This document shows, piece after piece, positions 61,828 through 64,000 of a stretch of DNA of 64,000 nt. A program made the translations under genes and the position numbers. Source of the stretch: Myroides odoratimimus (GTDB lineage Bacteria; Bacteroidota; Bacteroidia; Flavobacteriales; Flavobacteriaceae); contig NZ_JACAKB010000002.1 in NCBI RefSeq assembly GCF_030326305.1, positions 124,001 to 188,000 on the forward strand, in the 5' to 3' direction. Numbering within the stretch: the stretch's first letter is position 1; each line of letters begins with the position of its first letter. A model generated the notes under the pieces. It saw nothing but the letters and a program-made list of their open reading frames with translations, made no database searches and was not told where the DNA came from.

Positions 61828-61862
61828 TATTAATAATAATATTAACACTTTTTCGAAAATAT

Positions 61863-61893
61863 AAAGCCTCGCTAATTTTAGTGAGGTTTTTTT
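61863..61893 (+). terminator. Terminator of the HU gene
   Basis: CCTCGCTAA (61867-61875) pairs with TTAGTGAGG (61878-61886) through one G.T. A T-run follows. Confidence 0.85.
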
Positions 61894-61933
61894 ATTATAT
61901 TAGAAGATGAAATCCATCTGATAGTTTACACAT

Positions 61934-62500
61934 ATGATTCATTCACTTTCTATACAAAGAGGAGATCAATTAATCTCACTACCTAGTGCTCATAACGCAG
62001 ATCTTATTTTCTCAAGATCCGTTATTCTATTAACAGAACACAGTCAGGATGGTTCTGTTGGCTTTATACTAAATAAACCATTAGATCTAACTTTATCAGA
62101 TCTTTTACCAAATATAGAGGCTTCATTCACTATTTACGATGGAGGTCCGGTTCAAAAAAACAGAATATTTTACATACATACTAAACCAGAGTTAATCCCT
62201 GACAGCATTCATATCGTAGATGATTTATATTGGGGAGTAGACTTTGAGGAGCTTAATAATATCCTATCCCTAGGTATACTTACTAAGAATGATATTCGCT
62301 TTTTTTTAGGCTATTCGGGTTGGGACTGTGACCAATTAAAAAATGAGATTCAAGATAGCTTTTGGATAGCTTCTAATAAACTAGATACGAAGAATATTTT
62401 TTCCCAATCTCCTACAGAGCTATGGAAAAGCTCATTAGCTAAATTGGGAAACAAATACTCTCTATGGCTAAATGCACCTGAAAACCCTAACTTCAATTAG
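61934..62500 (+). CDS. YqgE/AlgH family protein (UPF0301)
   Basis: This 188-residue protein of the AlgH/YqgE family shows the conserved FSRSVILLTEHSQDGSVGFILN stretch (split here) and the YDGGPVQKNRIFYIHT segment, and ends with WDCDQLKNEI. In several bacteria the family affects exopolysaccharide or envelope traits, but the biochemical role is unknown. It starts at ATG 61934, about 40 bases beyond the HU terminator. No clear -7 box was found. Confidence 0.93.
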   Translation: MIHSLSIQRGDQLISLPSAHNADLIFSRSVILLTEHSQDGSVGFILNKPLDLTLSDLLPNIEASFTIYDGGPVQKNRIFYIHTKPELIPDSIHIVDDLYWGVDFEELNNILSLGILTKNDIRFFLGYSGWDCDQLKNEIQDSFWIASNKLDTKNIFSQSPTELWKSSLAKLGNKYSLWLNAPENPNFN

Positions 62501-62518
62501 GATAGTTAGATAACATTC

Positions 62519-63361
62519 TTACATCAGTCTAATTTTTGCATTTAACTTATTTATCAAATCAGCAGCTAAAACATTAGTATAATTTTTCTTACGGTACTTT
62601 GTCACAGGTTGAACTCCCATAATGACATTCGTAATGAATAATTCATCAGCCTTTTGTAATTCAAATGGTGAGATTACTGCTTCTTCAAATTTGTAGTCAG
62701 TATTCTTTTGTAATAACTCTATGATCTGTTTTCTCATAATCCCCTTCACACATCCATCAGACAATGGAGGAGTTTTCACCACATTATCTTTTACGATAAA
62801 AATATTTCCATTTAATGCCTCTACAATATTCTTAGCATCATTCAGCAATAAACAGTTTTGATAACCATTCTCTTCAGCGAAGATACTACCTGTTACATTT
62901 ATCAGTCTATTGTTTGTTTTTAAAGTTGATAATAAGTGTGAAGTCACATAGAAATCTTTATACAATTCGATTTCATAATCCTTTGTATTCAGACTATATA
63001 TTCCATTGTTCAAAACCTCAGCCGAAATAATATAGCCTATTTTTCGAGTTAAAGGAAGGTATTTGCCCTCAGCATCTCTATATACTGTAAAACGCACTCT
63101 AAATGCATTTGTAACTGATTCAAGGCTATTGATTGTTTTAAGTATTGCTTCCTGAAAATACTCCATTGTAAACTCCATAGGAATTTCCATACGCAGAATA
63201 CGCATAGAAGACATTAATCTAAAGTAGTGGTCTTCTAAGAATAAAACCTTCCCATCTAAAACCCTAACTGTTTCAAAAACAGCATCTCCATATAAAAAAC
63301 CTCTATTGTGTTCTACTGACACATTACTATTAGAAACAATTTTGCCGTTAACATTAATCAT
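62519..63361 (-). CDS. Class IV aminotransferase (4-amino-4-deoxychorismate lyase or BCAT-like)
   Basis: This 280-residue fold-type IV PLP enzyme has the start MINVNGKIVSNSNVSVEHNRG split in two, then FLYGDAVFETVRV, the PLP Lys region within LSTLKTNNRLINV (about 138-150) and LFITNVIMGVQPV near the end. The family includes aminodeoxychorismate lyase (PabC) and branched-chain aminotransferase. The length and active-site loop fit PabC somewhat better. It has its own -7 box at 63392-63399. Confidence 0.83.
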   Translation of the reverse strand: MINVNGKIVSNSNVSVEHNRGFLYGDAVFETVRVLDGKVLFLEDHYFRLMSSMRILRMEIPMEFTMEYFQEAILKTINSLESVTNAFRVRFTVYRDAEGKYLPLTRKIGYIISAEVLNNGIYSLNTKDYEIELYKDFYVTSHLLSTLKTNNRLINVTGSIFAEENGYQNCLLLNDAKNIVEALNGNIFIVKDNVVKTPPLSDGCVKGIMRKQIIELLQKNTDYKFEEAVISPFELQKADELFITNVIMGVQPVTKYRKKNYTNVLAADLINKLNAKIRLM

Positions 63362-63391
63362 ATTCTATTTTCTTCTGATTACTATTAACGG

Positions 63392-63399
63392 CAAATATA
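63392..63399 (-). promoter_or_regulatory. Class IV aminotransferase -7 box
   Basis: On the minus strand this reads TATATTTG followed by C, 30 bases before the ATG at 63361. Confidence 0.65.
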
Positions 63400-63416
63400 A
63401 GTTATATTTTATGGAA

Positions 63417-63803
63417 TTATGCAGAACCTAATACTTGTTTTAAGTCCATGATTTGATTTTCCCATAATTGTTTTGATTCATTGATTTCATCTGGCTCTGC
63501 GAAGTCAGTAACGATTATTGTTACATCTTTAGTTAATTCATCTTTATTAATTTTTAACTCAAAGAAATAATCTGTCTCTTTATCATTTTCATCTAACCAT
63601 CTATATCTAACTCTCTCATCTGCTTTACGAGTAACAACACGAGCTTTCTCTTCAGAATCTCCCCAAATAAAAGAATATATTTCGCCACGTGAATTTACAT
63701 TATCAGCGAACCACTCGCTTAGCCCTGAGGGATCCGAAATATACTGATACAATAATTGCGGAGATGAATTAATTGAGAATTCTAGTTCGTATTTTTCTTT
63801 CAT
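63417..63803 (-). CDS. START-like / AHSA1-type domain protein
   Basis: This 128-residue single-domain protein has a helix-grip (Bet v1-like) fold, with the N-terminal strand YELEFSINSSPQLLYQYI, SDPSGLSEWFADNV and a later DVTIIVTDFAEPDE, then an amphipathic C-terminal helix. It appears conserved in Bacteroidota as a small START-like protein of unknown ligand. It is the last protein gene before the tRNA. Confidence 0.88.
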   Translation of the reverse strand: MKEKYELEFSINSSPQLLYQYISDPSGLSEWFADNVNSRGEIYSFIWGDSEEKARVVTRKADERVRYRWLDENDKETDYFFELKINKDELTKDVTIIVTDFAEPDEINESKQLWENQIMDLKQVLGSA

Positions 63804-63906
63804 AGCCTTTTTTCAAATTTTATAATTTTTTCGAATATAATCATATTTTGTAAATAAAAAAATATTTTTTTTCTCATTCTCTATTTGCATTATAAACTTT
63901 TTATTC

Positions 63907-63914
63907 TATATTTG
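63907..63914 (+). promoter_or_regulatory. tRNA promoter
   Basis: The -7 box TATATTTG is followed by C. TTG at 63885-63887 sits 19 bases upstream, in the -33 position. Confidence 0.7.
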
Positions 63915-63948
63915 CACCCGCATTACAGAAGTAACGCAGGCCAATAAT

Positions 63949-64000
63949 GGCGAGGTAGCTCAGTCGGTTAGAGCGCAGGATTCATAACCCTGAGGTCACG
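63949..64000 (+). tRNA. tRNA with CAU anticodon (probably Met), 5' part
   Basis: The first 52 nt are present. They show the acceptor strand GGCGAGG, TA at positions 8-9, a D-arm GCTC...GAGC, an anticodon stem/loop CAGGA-TTCATAA-CCCTG (anticodon CAT, the first stem pair is A-C) and the start of the variable loop. The 3' third is beyond the window. Elongator Met is most likely. An Ile tRNA with modified CAU cannot be excluded without the rest. Confidence 0.93.

Overview
The window is an ordinary, gene-dense stretch of chromosome from a member of the Bacteroidota, almost certainly family Flavobacteriaceae. The evidence is the low GC content, many copies of the Bacteroidota -7 promoter box TAnnTTTG, the near absence of purine-rich ribosome binding sites, and lineage-typical families: long NusB, DUF1573, DUF3276/PUR, DUF4290, DUF4369, DUF5686, a TonB receptor with a carboxypeptidase-like N-domain, and an ABC permease fused to an M1 peptidase. 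Myroides or a close relative of Flavobacterium would fit, but the genus is a guess. There is no transposase, phage gene, CRISPR array or rRNA operon. A partial ABC-F gene lies at the left edge and a partial tRNA(CAU) gene at the right edge.

Layout. 1-6.4 kb: partial ABC-F ATPase, NhaA antiporter, lipoyl synthase, GAPDH, and the nusB-DUF1573-yajC operon. 6.6-13 kb: ABC exporter, PUR-family protein, a CLC-F type fluoride transporter behind a candidate fluoride riboswitch, a membrane-anchored FMN glutamate-synthase-like protein and an EamA transporter. 13-17.6 kb: threonine/serine dehydratase, a cyclophilin-FKBP fusion, an MFS transporter, an SMR transporter and trmD. 17.7-23.3 kb: a DUF4374 lipoprotein, TonB receptor and AraC/PchR-like regulator lie between trmD and rplS. 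23.3-28 kb: the permease-M1 peptidase and its ATPase. 28-31.2 kb: SulP transporter, then a small accessory patch with two Phd/YefM-like antitoxin genes without toxins, a lipoprotein and repeated palindromes. 31.2-39.5 kb: PLP-dependent synthase, S9 and two S41 peptidases, FMN reductase, GNAT. 39.6-44.6 kb: a tiny membrane-protein ORF, ybaB, DUF4369 lipoprotein, Crp/Fnr regulator, cobT-cobS-cobC-like genes and an SRPBCC protein. 44.7-55 kb: EF-hand lipoprotein, M23 peptidase, coiled-coil gene-zapA-6S RNA-rny, xerD, an outer-membrane barrel, aroQ, DUF5686. 55-64 kb: murA with Asp in place of the catalytic Cys, DUF4290, DUF493, an AAA ATPase, recQ-fmt, HU, YqgE, a class IV aminotransferase, a START-like protein and the tRNA.

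Most of the content is housekeeping: envelope biogenesis (murA, M23, DUF5686), RNA metabolism (nusB, rny, 6S RNA, trmD), translation (rplS, fmt) and peptide turnover. Intrinsic terminators separate nearly every unit, often shared between convergent genes. The main points for a second look are the fluoride riboswitch/CLC-F pair, a dispersed intergenic repeat at 2.3 kb and 55.1 kb (with an 11-nt tandem array in the second copy), the orphan-antitoxin patch with its palindromes, a 41-codon ORF that runs straight into a perfect terminator, and the Asp-type MurA.
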